Part shown: positions 1 through 11,175 of the stretch, piece by piece
How the letters are laid out: every line of letters starts with the position of its first letter
Numbering within the stretch: the first letter of the stretch is position 1
Assembly (NCBI GenBank): GCA_018873245.2
Contig: JAEMBT020000003.1
Span: 10,411,843-10,475,842 of the forward strand
Source: Archegozetes longisetosus
Taxonomy: Eukaryota > Arthropoda > Arachnida > Sarcoptiformes > Trhypochthoniidae
DNA: 64,000 bases
Direction of reading: 5' to 3'
Notes under the pieces: generated by a model
The model's input: the letters and a program-made list of their open reading frames with translations, nothing else
Database searches by the model: none
What the model was told of the DNA's origin: nothing
Made by a program: the position numbers and the translations under genes

Positions 1-3000
1 TATGGCAGAAAACTTTCCTAGATCATTAAGGCAATAAATCCTTTATGTGTTAGCTATTCCTGAATGAATTTCTACCAACTTGTTCAACAGTTGAACGTTT
101 CCTTTTGAATAAGATGAAAATAATTTTATAAAGTCTAAATTAGAAAATTTCTGAAGTTAAAACTTTAGTTTTGAATCTGGATTTTCCAAATTTGGATATT
201 GATAAAGCTTTAGGTGCCTAGTCAAATCTATTACCGAATTGGGGTTTCACTAAAACTTGCTGCCATAATCTGAACTGTTTAACAACATTACGAGCCTCAT
301 AGGAGCAGCCAGTGATTTGAAAATCAGTTGCTAAAATCAAAATTAACCGGATTGTCAAATCAAGGACAGACTTTATTGTAAAAAGTGATATGCAAAATAC
401 AGTTAGATCCTAACTAGCGTTTTTGAGGAATAAAAAAGCTGTGACAATTCATTCAATTTAACAGCTCTAGTCTCAACCCTAAAAAACGAACCCAACCTCT
501 AAGGATGATGTGATTTTCAGAAACACATCAAATATTTCAAAGGCTTATATGGTAGTATGAATGGTCAAATTTTATCATTTATATAAGAATAAATATTTTA
601 AACAAAAATATCATTTGATCACACTTTAAAAATGTATTGCTATGCTAAATTTTGGCCCCTTAGTTCAAAATTGCTGGCAGCGGTACTCTAAAGACAAAAC
701 ATAAGCTTAGGGGTCACACTCTCAACTAAGATTCATAGCCGAAGAGAATATTCAAATTTCGAAACTTTCGAAACGATAGGAAATGAAAAGTACTCGAGTT
801 TCGCCGTCAATAATTAGGTTTATGTCTCACTTCTTTTCTAACACCTCTTCACATCATCTGATTTTACCGGATTTCAACTTAAAAGCTCTCTTTAATCTGT
901 CGAAAGTGTTAAATATTAACAGTATTTTAGAAAGAGATTTCTTTACAAAAAAAGTCGAATAACTGTTGAAAAAACTTATCTAGTATTGATGCAGAACCTT
1001 AAGTTGATCATAATTAAGAAACTGTATCGGAAATTAGTGTTTGATATATTAACAGAAAGGCTTCAAGCATTCAAATAAAGAAATAGCATTATTCAAGTAT
1101 TGACTTATGTCAAAAATAAATCTTATTGAGAATGTAACGCAAGTTTATTGCAGCTGAGCCTTTTATCTGCAGTTATAGTAATTGAGCTAAGTGTTGACTT
1201 ATAGGACAAAGAAATTCTTGCTGTATAAGTCTTTTCACTTAAATTAGAAAACTTCTCCAAAGTTTAGTTATTGCTTAAGAAATAAATTAAAATTTTCATC
1301 ATTAATTATCAGAAAATTGACTACTGGATATAACCTAAATTTGATCAAATTTACTTAGCTTACTAGAACATAGACATGATCTTTAAAGTGGAAAACAAGA
1401 AAAATAGTATTATTATCATTAGTTCATTTTCTAATCAATATTTTCTATCCATATAAATAAATATTTAATGTTTGAGTTTGAATTTTTCCTATACTAAAAG
1501 TGATTTTTGGAGTTAAAATTGACTGTTTCGAGGCAATAAAATAACAGTAAAATCTTTTCTACAAGTTTTTTCTCGAAAAAGAAGCGAAAGAAAACATGGT
1601 TTCTAAAGAATACTTATTTGCCAAAACCAAAAGAACTACCTGCAAAAAACTGAATACATCTTTGTAAGCATTTACTTATGATTTATTATCTTATTAAAAA
1701 ATCAATAAGCCTTAAAATATAGAATTTTAAACTGGAATATTTTTCACGATTAGTTGGTAGCGTAACTTTGCCTTTCTCATGATAACTGGAATACTGAGTA
1801 AACATGATGCACTAGAACATCTCTAAATAGGACATGCGCTTCAGTTGTTTTCAGAAAACAATATAAAAAACCTGTAGAATAACAACTAGTGTTATTTATT
1901 TTTTAAAAACCACTTGACTACCTCAAGCTGAACAGATTTAAGTGTAAATATTAATTAATCAGCAGCTATGTAACTTTGTGAGAATACAAACGATAGGCAT
2001 GTTTCTCATGATTACCTACAGTATTGATAATGCCACTGGTTGAAAGTTACGCTTTCATGAGGAAAACTCATCAGATATCAAGGCTTAATTAGATATCCTA
2101 TTAATTTATATTAGAAGTGAATAATTCAAGATTATCACCTAGTTGTGTGACTTAATTCTGGACAAAATAGTATTCGCCAACATATTTATCATGAATCTAT
2201 TAAGATTCATGCTATTCATGAAGCTATTCGTGCAATAAGTAAATAACGAAGGCTTGCATAAGAGGTGTACATTGGGTCCAAAAGTACCTGCTCGACTTTT
2301 ATTGGTCTGATCCGAGTCTGATGGACAGGTCCAGCTTGCATGATTTGCAACACAACATGTTAATCTGAGAATAAACTGATAAAGTTTGATTACTTAAGCA
2401 AAAAAATTCGCTTAATGATATACAGGAAAATAACATTAGACTTATTTGTCTTCGTGCCAAAAGTACTAATGCATAATGCAATCATGACTTACATAAAAAA
2501 TGGGTTATTCAGAAGTTAGCTAGATTTCTCTGTGTAATCTATTTTTCATAGCTAGGCCTCCATGAAAAGAATTGAACTAAAGGTCAGTCTAAAAATAGTT
2601 TTCAAAATTGAAGCAGATATTTATTCATGAACACTTTAAATATTGAAAGTCTAGTCGCAATATCGAATGAAATTATTCTGTTTGAATATGATAGAGTATT
2701 TTCTTTATTGCATCTTTCTCAAAATATAGTCATGATTCAGTAATAATATTAAGTTTTAGCTGAAATTTTACGTCAAGTTGAAAGTCAAGTTCTGGTTATA
2801 GTTCTTTATGAATAAAAAATTTGAATGTCCAACTTTCTACTAGTTATTTAAAACTATGCTTCAGATTTATGTCTACCGCTAGTCAACATTGAGTCAAGTT
2901 ATTGTTAAGCAGCAATTTTTCAGCGTTGTTCAACTTTTTAATTTGACATTCTTCTGAGGCTATCTCAATAATTTTATCCGAAAGTCTTAAGAGAGAACAA

Positions 3001-3209
3001 GAGTCAAAATTTTTAAAATTTTTAAATTTTAGGTGCAGTTAATACCTATAACAACCAGGCGAATTGTAAGATTTATAAAAAAAAAATTTTTTTTGAGCTA
3101 AATCAGATTAAGATAAAGGAACCCTCACGCCTCAAGGCAATTTTTCAAATGTATTTTTGCTTAATTTTAAAGTAATCCTATTTAAATTCTTATTAAACTT
3201 TTAGCATAA
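1..3209. other. AT-rich non-coding region
   Basis: I see no convincing coding exon, RNA gene or delimitable transposon in this stretch. Open frames are short and have no recognisable family pattern. It is ordinary AT-rich intergenic or intronic sequence. Confidence 0.5.
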
Positions 3210-3457
3210 CAATAGAATTTATTTTTGTGACACTATGAGCTACATTTTGTAAAAATTCAGACTTTTGAGAAAAGTAATCAAAAAGCACTTGTCAATCACT
3301 ACGAACTTTTCTCGATATTTCGATTTTATTTCAATAGAAATAAAGTCAAAGTGTCAACAAAAGTTCATAATGAACTGAGAAATGTTTTTGATTACTTTTC
3401 TCGAAAGTCTGAATTCTTACAAAAAGTGATTTACGGTCTCCCAAAATAAATCCTTTT
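3210..3457. repeat. Foldback MITE (palindrome)
   Basis: An imperfect palindrome centred near 3335. The left arm (about 3215-3335) contains TGTAAAAATTCAGACTTTT and GAGAAAAGTAATCAAAAA; their reverse complements occur in the right arm (about 3340-3450). The arms extend through a matching TTTATTTCAATAGAAAT centre. No open frame is present and no target duplication was identified, so the superfamily is unknown. Confidence 0.65.
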
Positions 3458-3479
3458 GCTTTACAAACATAGGACTCAT

Positions 3480-3710
3480 TTCTGAGACAGTAAATCACTT
3501 TTCGTAAAATCTTAATTTTTCAAAAGCATTCAAAGCTCATTTTTGAATTCTAATAACCTTCATTGACACTTCAATTATTCTTTACTTTTAATTTTATAGA
3601 AATAAGATCAAAATGTCAAGAAAAAGTTAATCAATTGAGAAATGCACTTTGATTACTTTTCAAAAGACTGGATTTTACATAATGTAGATGTCTCACAAAC
3701 AAATCCTACT
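3480..3710. repeat. Second, more diverged copy of the adjacent foldback MITE
   Basis: This segment repeats the pattern of the palindrome just upstream. It has TTTCGTAAAATCTTAATTTTT at the left and GATTACTTTTCAAAAGACTGG at the right around an ATTTTATAGAAATAAGATC centre. The two copies lie side by side in the same orientation, as expected of repeated insertion or local duplication. Confidence 0.5.
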
Positions 3711-3725
3711 ATTGTATATTTGAAA

Positions 3726-4128
3726 GCTTATCTCAAAGAAGTGCCAATTCGAAAGCTATTTTATAAGAACCAGATAAATGAAAATTTGAAGTATATGTGT
3801 TTTTAATACTACAATAGAACTTAGCTGTGAGTCAGAAAACCTAATGATTTTCCAGAATCTTTGAATATTTTTACACTTAAGTTCGAGCTCAAAATTTGAA
3901 CGTTTTGTTCCCTTTTTATTTTAATTCACTGATCTTTCTATACTTATTAAAAGTTATCAAACAAGTTCAAACTCTAAGCTGTAACTTAGAGATTAAAACA
4001 TTGAAGACCTTAGGTTTTTTGACTCGAAACTTGGTTTTAGTGAAGTATTAAAAACACACATATATTTCAATTTTTCCTTATTCTGTTTTTATGAAATAAT
4101 TTTTAAATTAGCACTTTGAGACAAGCTT
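3726..4128. repeat. Foldback MITE, third of the cluster
   Basis: Inverted arms: GCTTATCTCAAAGAAGTGCC plus TATATGTGTTTTTAATACT on the left (3726-3815) match the reverse complement of AGTATTAAAAACACACATA and GCACTTTGAGACAAG on the right (4046-4126). The interior is AT-rich and non-coding; short open frames inside it look spurious. No target duplication was seen. Confidence 0.6.
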
Positions 4129-5389
4129 ACACTTACTCTTCAAATATTGAAAGACTTGAATATGCTTTCATATTCTATTAATAATTCAAATATTGTTACT
4201 TTAGGGATTCATTTTCTTAAGTTTCATAAAATTTTTATATTTTCAAAAAGAAAATATGCGTTGTTTATCAAGTCATGTAAAAGTCGAGAATTTCTTAAGC
4301 GAATTAATTGTTTTGAGGAAACTAAGAGAACCTCGTATCTTATCGATTGGTATGAAATATGAGAGCCTCAAATATTTCTCAATTTAATAGAAAACTAAAA
4401 ATATCTCTTAAGCTAGTAAAACTAGTGAAGCAAAGCTTAGTTATTAAGCAATGTCTCCATACAATCTTATAAGATGTATTCAACATGTTTTCACGAAACT
4501 TATATTCTTTTTAGTTAGAATTAAAGTTATAAACTTAGATCTAAATGAAAAACTCTTATGGAAATTTGACTCCTCATAAAAGCTATGAACATAACTTTGA
4601 ATACTATATTGAAAATCATTTGCATAGTAGCATAACTTTTCGATTGAACACATACTTACCTTCTTGGCAAACATTTAGAAATTGACCGGAAAAAGAATAA
4701 TGTGTTTTGATCAATATTTACAAGAGTACTAAACTTTCAGAAAAAGAACTTAAGGGAATTGAAAGCATGGAATGATGTCATATGAGTACTTTTTTATTTG
4801 ATTTTTATGAATAAGTAATGCATTACTAAGAAATGCCACGAATCCTAAATTGAGTTTAGAAGACATGATTTCCTAATTTTTAAAGTCGCAAATTTATCTC
4901 TTTGAATCTAGCTTTCGTTCGACACCTTCTCTCAAAGTAGGACGTAATAAATTTGCAAATGCTCACTATTATGATGTGTATGTGCTTTATCTCAATATTA
5001 AGATAATTGAATAAACAATGGATACCAAGTCTAACTCGTATTACATGCACCTCTTACTGACGCATTAGTCGCTCAACAGTAAGGACTTCAATTGAAAAAG
5101 TTCTACACATAATCAAATAATTACACGATTTATAACTGTAAATTTAATCAAATTCGAGAATATTCTGAATTTTAATTTGACTAAATCTAGTCAATAGAAA
5201 TTAGAAAACAGTTCATGTCCTGAGACAAAATAATAATAGATTAATCTATCAGAAAATGGAGAAAATCTATTTTTCATGAGTTATATCCAGATTAAGAATA
5301 ATAATATAATATTCCAACTCCAGAGCGTCTACTCAGCTATAGGTTGAACGATTTTTTGGGATTTTGTCCATCATCTTTAATATTGATAT
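4129..5389. other. AT-rich non-coding region
   Basis: No supported gene or delimited repeat was seen here. Short open frames at 4147-4362 (+) and 4480-4674 (-) have biased composition and no recognisable motif. Confidence 0.45.
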
Positions 5390-5437
5390 GTCACAGAAGG
5401 TATTACGACATAAGATCGAAGAAAGAATATCGAAAAC

Positions 5438-5592
5438 AAAAAGACCGAATGCGACAAAAGACCGAATGCGACAAAAGACCGAATGCGACAAAAGACCGAA
5501 TGCGACAAAAGATCGAATGCGGCGAAAGACCGAATGTGACGAAAGACCGAATGCGACATATGATCGAATACGACATATGATTGAATGCGACA
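5438..5592 (+). repeat. 17-bp minisatellite, left arm of FB-1
   Basis: About nine tandem copies of a unit close to AAAAGACCGAATGCGAC. The central copies are identical and the outer copies diverge, for example ATATGATCGAATACGAC. It reads open in several frames only because the unit lacks stops. The reverse-complement array lies at 6326-6455. Confidence 0.95.
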
Positions 5593-5775
5593 CAATACTA
5601 AATGCAAAATAGGGTCAAATATGTTATATCAAACTCTAAAAATAAATTATCAGAACAAATCTTTAGTTCGAACTAATCAAATTTATAATTTTTTAGTACA
5701 ATAAAACATGAAATGACTGATCAAATTTATATAATTTCATATGTAAGAAAAAATAATCGGATCTTTGACAAAATA

Positions 5776-6211
5776 CAGTAGAAGCTCGATATAAGAGACA
5801 TTTCGATACAGTAAACATATGTAGGTACAATGAAGCTTGCACACATTCGATATAAAATATATTTCTTATAGAGTTCTCATAAGTATTATAGTATTAAAAT
5901 TAATTTTTCAATTTTAAACTGATATAATATTTTGATTTCAAGTGCTTTTAAACTAATAACTTCAAAGACAGTATCTCCCAAAAAGTTTCATTTCATAAAA
6001 AAGGAAATTTCGGATGTTAATATCTTTAAGAAAAATATTCAAACAAAAATGAATAGTTTTTAAAAAATGTACTTCTATTTATTGAATTGATATTGTTATT
6101 TAATATAAACTCTAAAAGTTGATATATTCCAACTTTTGATATTACATACAGAATGATATAAGGAACAAAAAATTTTACTCCTTGAGAATTCGTTATATCG
6201 AGCTTTTATTG
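5776..6211. mobile_element. Pogo/Tigger-type MITE nested inside FB-1
   Basis: TA dinucleotides at 5774-5775 and 6212-6213 flank inverted ends. The left begins CAGTAGAAGCTCGATATAAG; the right, reverse-complemented, begins CAATAAAAGCTCGATATAAC. A CAGTA-type end with an AGCTCGATATAA core and TA target duplication fits the pogo/Tigger group. The 436-bp interior has no open frame, so this is a non-autonomous derivative. Confidence 0.8.
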
Positions 6212-6325
6212 TACAGTATATAGTTTCACAAATTTAAATAAATTGAAAATAAGAGCATTATATATAAATATCAATTAGAAGTTTGAATTATATTGTATTC
6301 TGCCTTATCTTGTATTAGATCACAT

Positions 6326-6455
6326 GTCGCATTCGGTCTTTTGTCGTATTCGGTCTTTTGTCGCATTCGGTCTTTTGTCGTATTCGGTCTTTTGTCGCAT
6401 TCGGTCTTATGTTGCATTCGATCATATGTCGTATTCGGTCTTTTGTCGCATTCGA
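6326..6455 (-). repeat. 17-bp minisatellite, right arm of FB-1
   Basis: Tandem GTCGCATTCGGTCTTTT units, the reverse complement of the left-arm array. Alternating GTCGCA and GTCGTA variants show independent drift of this arm. Open frames across it on both strands are by-products of the repeat. Confidence 0.95.
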
Positions 6456-6539
6456 TGTTTTTGTTTTCGATATTATTGATTCGATCTTTTTTCATTCGGT
6501 ATTTTCTCTTCGATCTTATGTCAGGGAACCGTCACAGAA

Positions 6540-8276
6540 TCTGATGTTACTTAACGAAACAGTGCATAACAGGATTTGTTGTGTGAGATAATAGGATTTT
6601 TCAGTCTTATTGCTTATTCTGGTCTTGGAATGTGTTTTCCACCAAAAGTATACAGACTTATCAATAATAGAACAGATTCTTAGTATAGAATTTTTTCTCA
6701 TTAATAATTATCTCAATCCATCAATGGAATGCTTAGATTGTTTTTATTGTTGAAATTGCAGACATTAACTTTAAAAATATGCCTTAGTTATGAAACATCT
6801 GCACTTAAAATTACTTTACAATAACGCCATTCATTATGATACAAAGCAGTTATTGGAAAATTCTTTTAAATATTACGATTAGGCAATTTTTAAGGTTATA
6901 TTCGTTTAAGTTTTCGCTTTATTCTAAAGAAATTTCGCTTCAATATTATTGATTGAAGATTTTATTAAAGAGAAGAATAGTCTAAAGAATCGAAAGTATA
7001 ACCTGTAGATATAGAAGAATTTTTAAGTATAGAGCACAGAGAAATTGTTTGATATATTTTGCAACAGATTTTATTACGCAACAAATCTTAAATTGCTCGA
7101 GAAAATATCCATTAACTACCGTATACGAAGACAATATGTTAAGTAAATCGATAAGCGTCAACTATTTGAGGGAAAGCACGAACATGTTCTCAGATGTTAG
7201 GGCTAGCGTCACGGTTTGCTATTCTAAGAACTTTCTTTGAATACTTCTTTGTCCCTCAACTGTTTTCTGAGTGTCGGTTGAGCCTCAAGTGGTTTCTTCG
7301 CTTACAGATGTACGGAGAAGAAAACAAATGTAAGAGAAATTCAGTTACAAAAAAGTTATCTTTATACATGCACATGTATTTGCTCGTAGAAAATTGCTTA
7401 TTTCGAAATAAAGTCTGGATTACGGTACGCATTGATAAGCAATTATGAATTGAGAGCTTAAAAAAGGCTACAACTTGTCCATAAAGTAATAGGAGTAACT
7501 AGATATTAATCGAGTAGATACAAGTAATTGACATATTTCTCGAGACAATTGATTACATGATTACTTTGGGCACCAAAACATGATACACCAAATACTTATT
7601 TAATAGAAGTAAAAGTACAGAATAGAGAAAAGAAAAAGTTGTCATAACTGCAAGCATTGGGTACTTGTTTCATGAAAAATGACAATAAGTTGGAAGGTAA
7701 AAGGGAAGGAAACCACTCAGAATATGATCATATATCTGAGTAATATCAAAATTGTGTCATTTATATGAGTAATATGCCTGTAGGTTCATTCTACTGTAGT
7801 CATAACTAAGGCTCCCATAAAGGTTTTCATTAGAAATTAATGGTCTGTTTGAAGTTCTCTTCCTTTCGATCTTGTTTGACGTAACAAAAATCCTGTTAAG
7901 GATGGTATCTAAAAATACTGCTTTGAGAACCAAGAATTAGTAACTCCGGAATAAACATTTTAAATCGACTTTCAGAGTTGTTGTGAAAGAACTTGTAGAT
8001 TCGCAAGTCGTGTTCAACTGGAGTGAAATGTTTCATTAATAGATCTGTAAATGAAAAAGTAAAAAGTTGTGTTCAATATCTTTGATTCTTTATTGGATTT
8101 TGGTTCATTGGATTGGTTTCTGAAGCACGTTTGGCATAATCAGATTTTTGTTATGTTATTTGACACAAGTACTATTGAATTACAATAAAGTTAATCAGGT
8201 TATTGAAGCCCAAAGACTATTTGTATATTGCTTGTTGGGACTTGAACTAAACCTTTGCTGTTATTTCCCATGAAAC
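6540..8276. other. Non-coding region
   Basis: No supported gene. The overlapping open frames at 7049-7240 and 7194-7448 show no domain or splice context, and no inverted repeat with a target duplication was found. Confidence 0.4.
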
Positions 8277-8279
8277 TTA

Positions 8280-8665
8280 AGGTGCATTTACACGAGGCGA
8301 TATTTATCGCACATCGCCTGCGATTTTTATTTCAATCAGTTGCATTGAGGATTAGTCGCCGCAATTTTCTATTTAGACGATACAATTGATTGAATGAAAT
8401 TTTGCTCTACAATAACGGATCACTTTAAAGCATTGAACGCTGACTCAGTGAGTGCTCTGACAACAAAATTAAACGTAATTTTAACATCCAATCATATACG
8501 AAATTGCTGCAATTTTGTTGCAAAAGTAGAAACAGTAGCAACGCCCACGCGATGTGTTTCATGCGATGTCCATCGCTTCAATTTTCCATTTACACGATGC
8601 AATAAATTGCAGCGACGAATATCGCATGCAATGTGCGATGGATATCGCCTCGTGTAAATGCACCT
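8280..8665. mobile_element. MITE with TTA target duplication (PIF/Harbinger-like)
   Basis: The inverted termini are AGGTGCATTTACACGAGGCG and its near-exact reverse complement at 8647-8665. TTA lies on both outer edges (8277-8279 and 8666-8668), which is the 3-bp TWA target duplication seen with PIF/Harbinger elements. The interior is rich in GCGAT/ATCGC motifs, giving many small secondary inverted repeats. The long open frame across it on the + strand has no transposase motif. Superfamily assignment rests on the duplication alone. Confidence 0.7.
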
Positions 8666-8982
8666 TTATACAAAATATTGCTGAATAGGATTTTTCAATA
8701 AAAAATAATCACGAAACGTCATTGATTGGGAAAGTTCAAGTTATTACTGTTTAAGGAAATATTCAAACTTTTAAGTAAAAATTTGATGATTAAAATAGTA
8801 ATTTTGAGTGTTTCCAGTAAGCTAAGATTATTTTATTGATTAATATGTTAGTTTGATTAACGAAATTGTTATACTCTATTTGAATGAACAATTTGCCTCT
8901 TCTCAAATTAACCTTCAATTATTTAAATTAGCTTACTTTCAAAACCTATGAGCCGTACTGTGTTATATTTACATTTCATATA

Positions 8983-9591
8983 CAGTATAACCCCGTTAAT
9001 ACTAACTCCTACATAACGAAGTTTCATTATAACGAAGCAACTGATTCGGTTCCTGCAAAGACCTCCATAAGAATAGTGTTAAAATTAACTCGTTAATACG
9101 AGCTTCGTATTAAGGAATCCCTGTTATAACGAAGTATGTTTTATGGTCCCGTAGTATTAATTACTACTCCTTTATAACGAAGTTCACTGGTTTTAAATCA
9201 TTTAAATTTTAATTGCCACCTGTATTTTTCATTATCAAATAAGTTGTAAACAGTACTACTTATCGGTATTTGGTTTCCATTAAATTACAATAATTGTGTA
9301 AAAATTCAACTGATCTGCAATAAAATGTCTAGAATTAAACGTAAACCAATTTCATTAGAGGATAAAATCGCTATAATTAATGGTATGGACAGCGGTATGC
9401 AAATGAGTTCAGTGTTTGATATAAACTCAAAGACTATACAACGCTAACAACAATTATGAATAATAAAGACAAGTTTATGCAAGCATTTATAGAAAACTAG
9501 AACAAGAAAGCCGAACTCATTAGAACAAAGTTCCGTTAATACAAAGTGACTTGTCCGGTCCGTTCGACTTCGTATTAACGGGTTTATACTG
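8983..9591 (+). mobile_element. Deleted pogo/Tigger element
   Basis: TA at 8981-8982 and 9592-9593 flanks inverted ends. The left begins CAGTATAACCCCGTTAATAC; the right ends GTATTAACGGGTTTATACTG. The sub-terminal TATAACGAAG and CGTTAATACGA motifs are typical of Tigger ends. The element keeps the first 40 codons of a transposase (9325-9447) and has lost the rest, so it is non-autonomous. Confidence 0.88.
9325..9447 (+). pseudogene. Truncated pogo/Tigger transposase N-terminus (CENP-B type HTH)
   Basis: The 40-aa frame starts MSRIKRKPISLEDKIAIING and continues through SVFDINSKTIQR to a TAA. The basic start, S-L-E-D-K-I-A-I-I core and the later S-V-F-D-I-N-S-K-T-I helix match the first DNA-binding helix-turn-helix of pogo/CENP-B proteins. 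The catalytic DDE core is missing, so no transposase can be made. The fragment sits between the inverted ends of its own element. Confidence 0.75.
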
Positions 9592-9593
9592 TA

Positions 9594-10788
9594 GTAGGGA
9601 GCATAAAATGTGCCTCTTGCTTTGATTTACATTGCTTCTAATGTGTTTAATAAACTTTTCACTTAATCCCAATTTTTACGTATTTGAAAACTTGCTGAAT
9701 ATCCTTCAAAATCAATTGAGAACATTAAGTGAATGAATACGAGAAATTCGAAAGATATGGGGTGGACTTAGACCACACTTTCTCAAGTCATATTTTGACT
9801 GCCTTCCACGCCGTATAGAAATGTGCATTATGACCAATGGTCACATATTAAAGTGATCAGTTTTGTCATTCATTAATCTACGATATTTACTACTTATAAC
9901 AGAATAAAAATAGTCTTTGAATAGTCTTACTGTTATTTAATAATTACTTAGGAACACGCGGCAGATTTTTTGCTCACTACTGTATGTCCGACTCGGTAAA
10001 ATGAAAATAAAAGCTGTCTTTCGGTTTAAAGCTCATGTTGAGCTAAACACTGACGTCTGTCAGAGTAATGTTGCTCTAAGCCTAGCACGCCTCGCGTACC
10101 ATTCCCCTTGTCCATCTCAACTAAAGTTATATTATAATTGTATTGGTATTAAGTTTAATTAAGTAAAGCCAGGTAAATGCAGTGGCATTCGTAGCGAGCT
10201 AGACATAGGAGAATTTCTTGTAGTAATGCCACGAGTACTTCGTACCTTAAACACTATAACTTGCTTACTATACGTTAAGGGCGTAACTCGAAAGAGTTTA
10301 CTCTTGAGATATTGAGGTTCAAAGTTTAAGCTTTTGCCTCGCCGTTATTTGAACTCTGCATTAAACTAAGCATTGATACGCCCTTGAACGCAAAGTAATT
10401 CAAAGTTTTAGCCTTAGATATGCTCCAAAATTAAAATACTTCACTAAAACTATAGACACTACAAAGATTTTAATTGAACTGTTCAATAGAAAATTTTTAG
10501 CTTGTAGATTAATGTAAAAATCTCAAATTTGATAAATTAGGCACTTACGCCCTTTTTGCATAGCAGGCAAGATAAGAACCATAGACTGAGGAATAATGGA
10601 AATAAATAATTTAAAACTTGCTTTTGCAACATTTTCTTCTGCTACCATGTGTTTCTCCCTGACTTATCTGCAGGCAAATGATTGATTCAGACGAATCGAC
10701 ATTTCATGTTTAAAGATCAAAGATTGCATTTTAATAATGTAAGAAGTTTTAAAGTCGTCTTAATGTTGCATCTCTCGAAAAGAAATCG
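9594..10788. other. Non-coding region
   Basis: No supported coding exon. The part around 9950-10130 is less AT-rich than its surroundings but has stops in all frames that I checked. No function is proposed. Confidence 0.4.
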
Positions 10789-11175
10789 GTAATTGAGTGA
10801 TGGTATGCAATAACCAGTCATCTCTTGATCAGTATTGAATTTTTAAAGGGCCCAAACGTATTGATGCGAACGACGCCTTCAGAAAGAATAAATTACTTAT
10901 TACTAAAGAATATAACTTAAACTCATTTAACATATATTCAATCTTAGTTATTTTGTTTAGTTTGTTATTAATTTTATTATTTTCTTTCAAAACTTAATGC
11001 TTTATTTAATTGAAACCTCTGTTTATTAAATAAACAAAATTTAAATGAGTTTAAAAAATTCTTATTTAATACATGTCGTGCTTTATGTCTACTCTTAAAT
11101 AGTATTAGAAAAGCTTTTTTCATATGCAATACTGATCAAGAGATGACTGGTTATTGCATACCATCACTCAATTAC
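10789..11175. mobile_element. MITE with perfect 49-bp inverted repeats
   Basis: Positions 10789-10837 (start GTAATTGAGTGATGGTATGC) and 11127-11175 are exact reverse complements over 49 bp, enclosing a 289-bp AT-rich spacer without a gene. Identity of the arms implies recent insertion or arm homogenisation. No clear target duplication is visible beyond the arms, so the family is not assigned. Confidence 0.8.

Larger units (their letters stand above)
5399..6530. mobile_element. Foldback (FB/MULE-like) element FB-1 with minisatellite terminal repeats
   Basis: The element is bounded by an exact 9-bp direct repeat, GTCACAGAA, at 5390-5398 and 6531-6539. Its termini are inverted: the left end begins GGTATTACGACATAAGATCG, and the right end, reverse-complemented, begins GGTTCCCTGACATAAGATCG. 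Each arm then enters a 17-bp minisatellite, in opposite orientations. The centre is AT-rich and holds a complete pogo-type MITE (5776-6211). No transposase is encoded. Nine-bp duplications with array-bearing inverted repeats are typical of Drosophila FB elements, which are mobilised by the MULE NOF; the assignment here rests on structure alone. Confidence 0.85.

Noticed and set aside
5333-5612. Four overlapping open frames on both strands with Arg-rich or Phe/Ser-rich repeated peptides
   Set aside because: They are by-products of a 17-bp minisatellite without stop codons; no start context or conservation supports a protein.
5438-6455. CRISPR-like appearance of evenly spaced short repeats
   Set aside because: Units are contiguous with no unique spacers, and the setting is eukaryotic transposon DNA.
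6271-6591. Overlapping open frames across the right array of FB-1
   Set aside because: Same artefact as in the left array, in reverse orientation.
8394-8657. 87-aa open frame
   Set aside because: It lies wholly inside a MITE and across its terminal inverted repeat, with no transposase motif.
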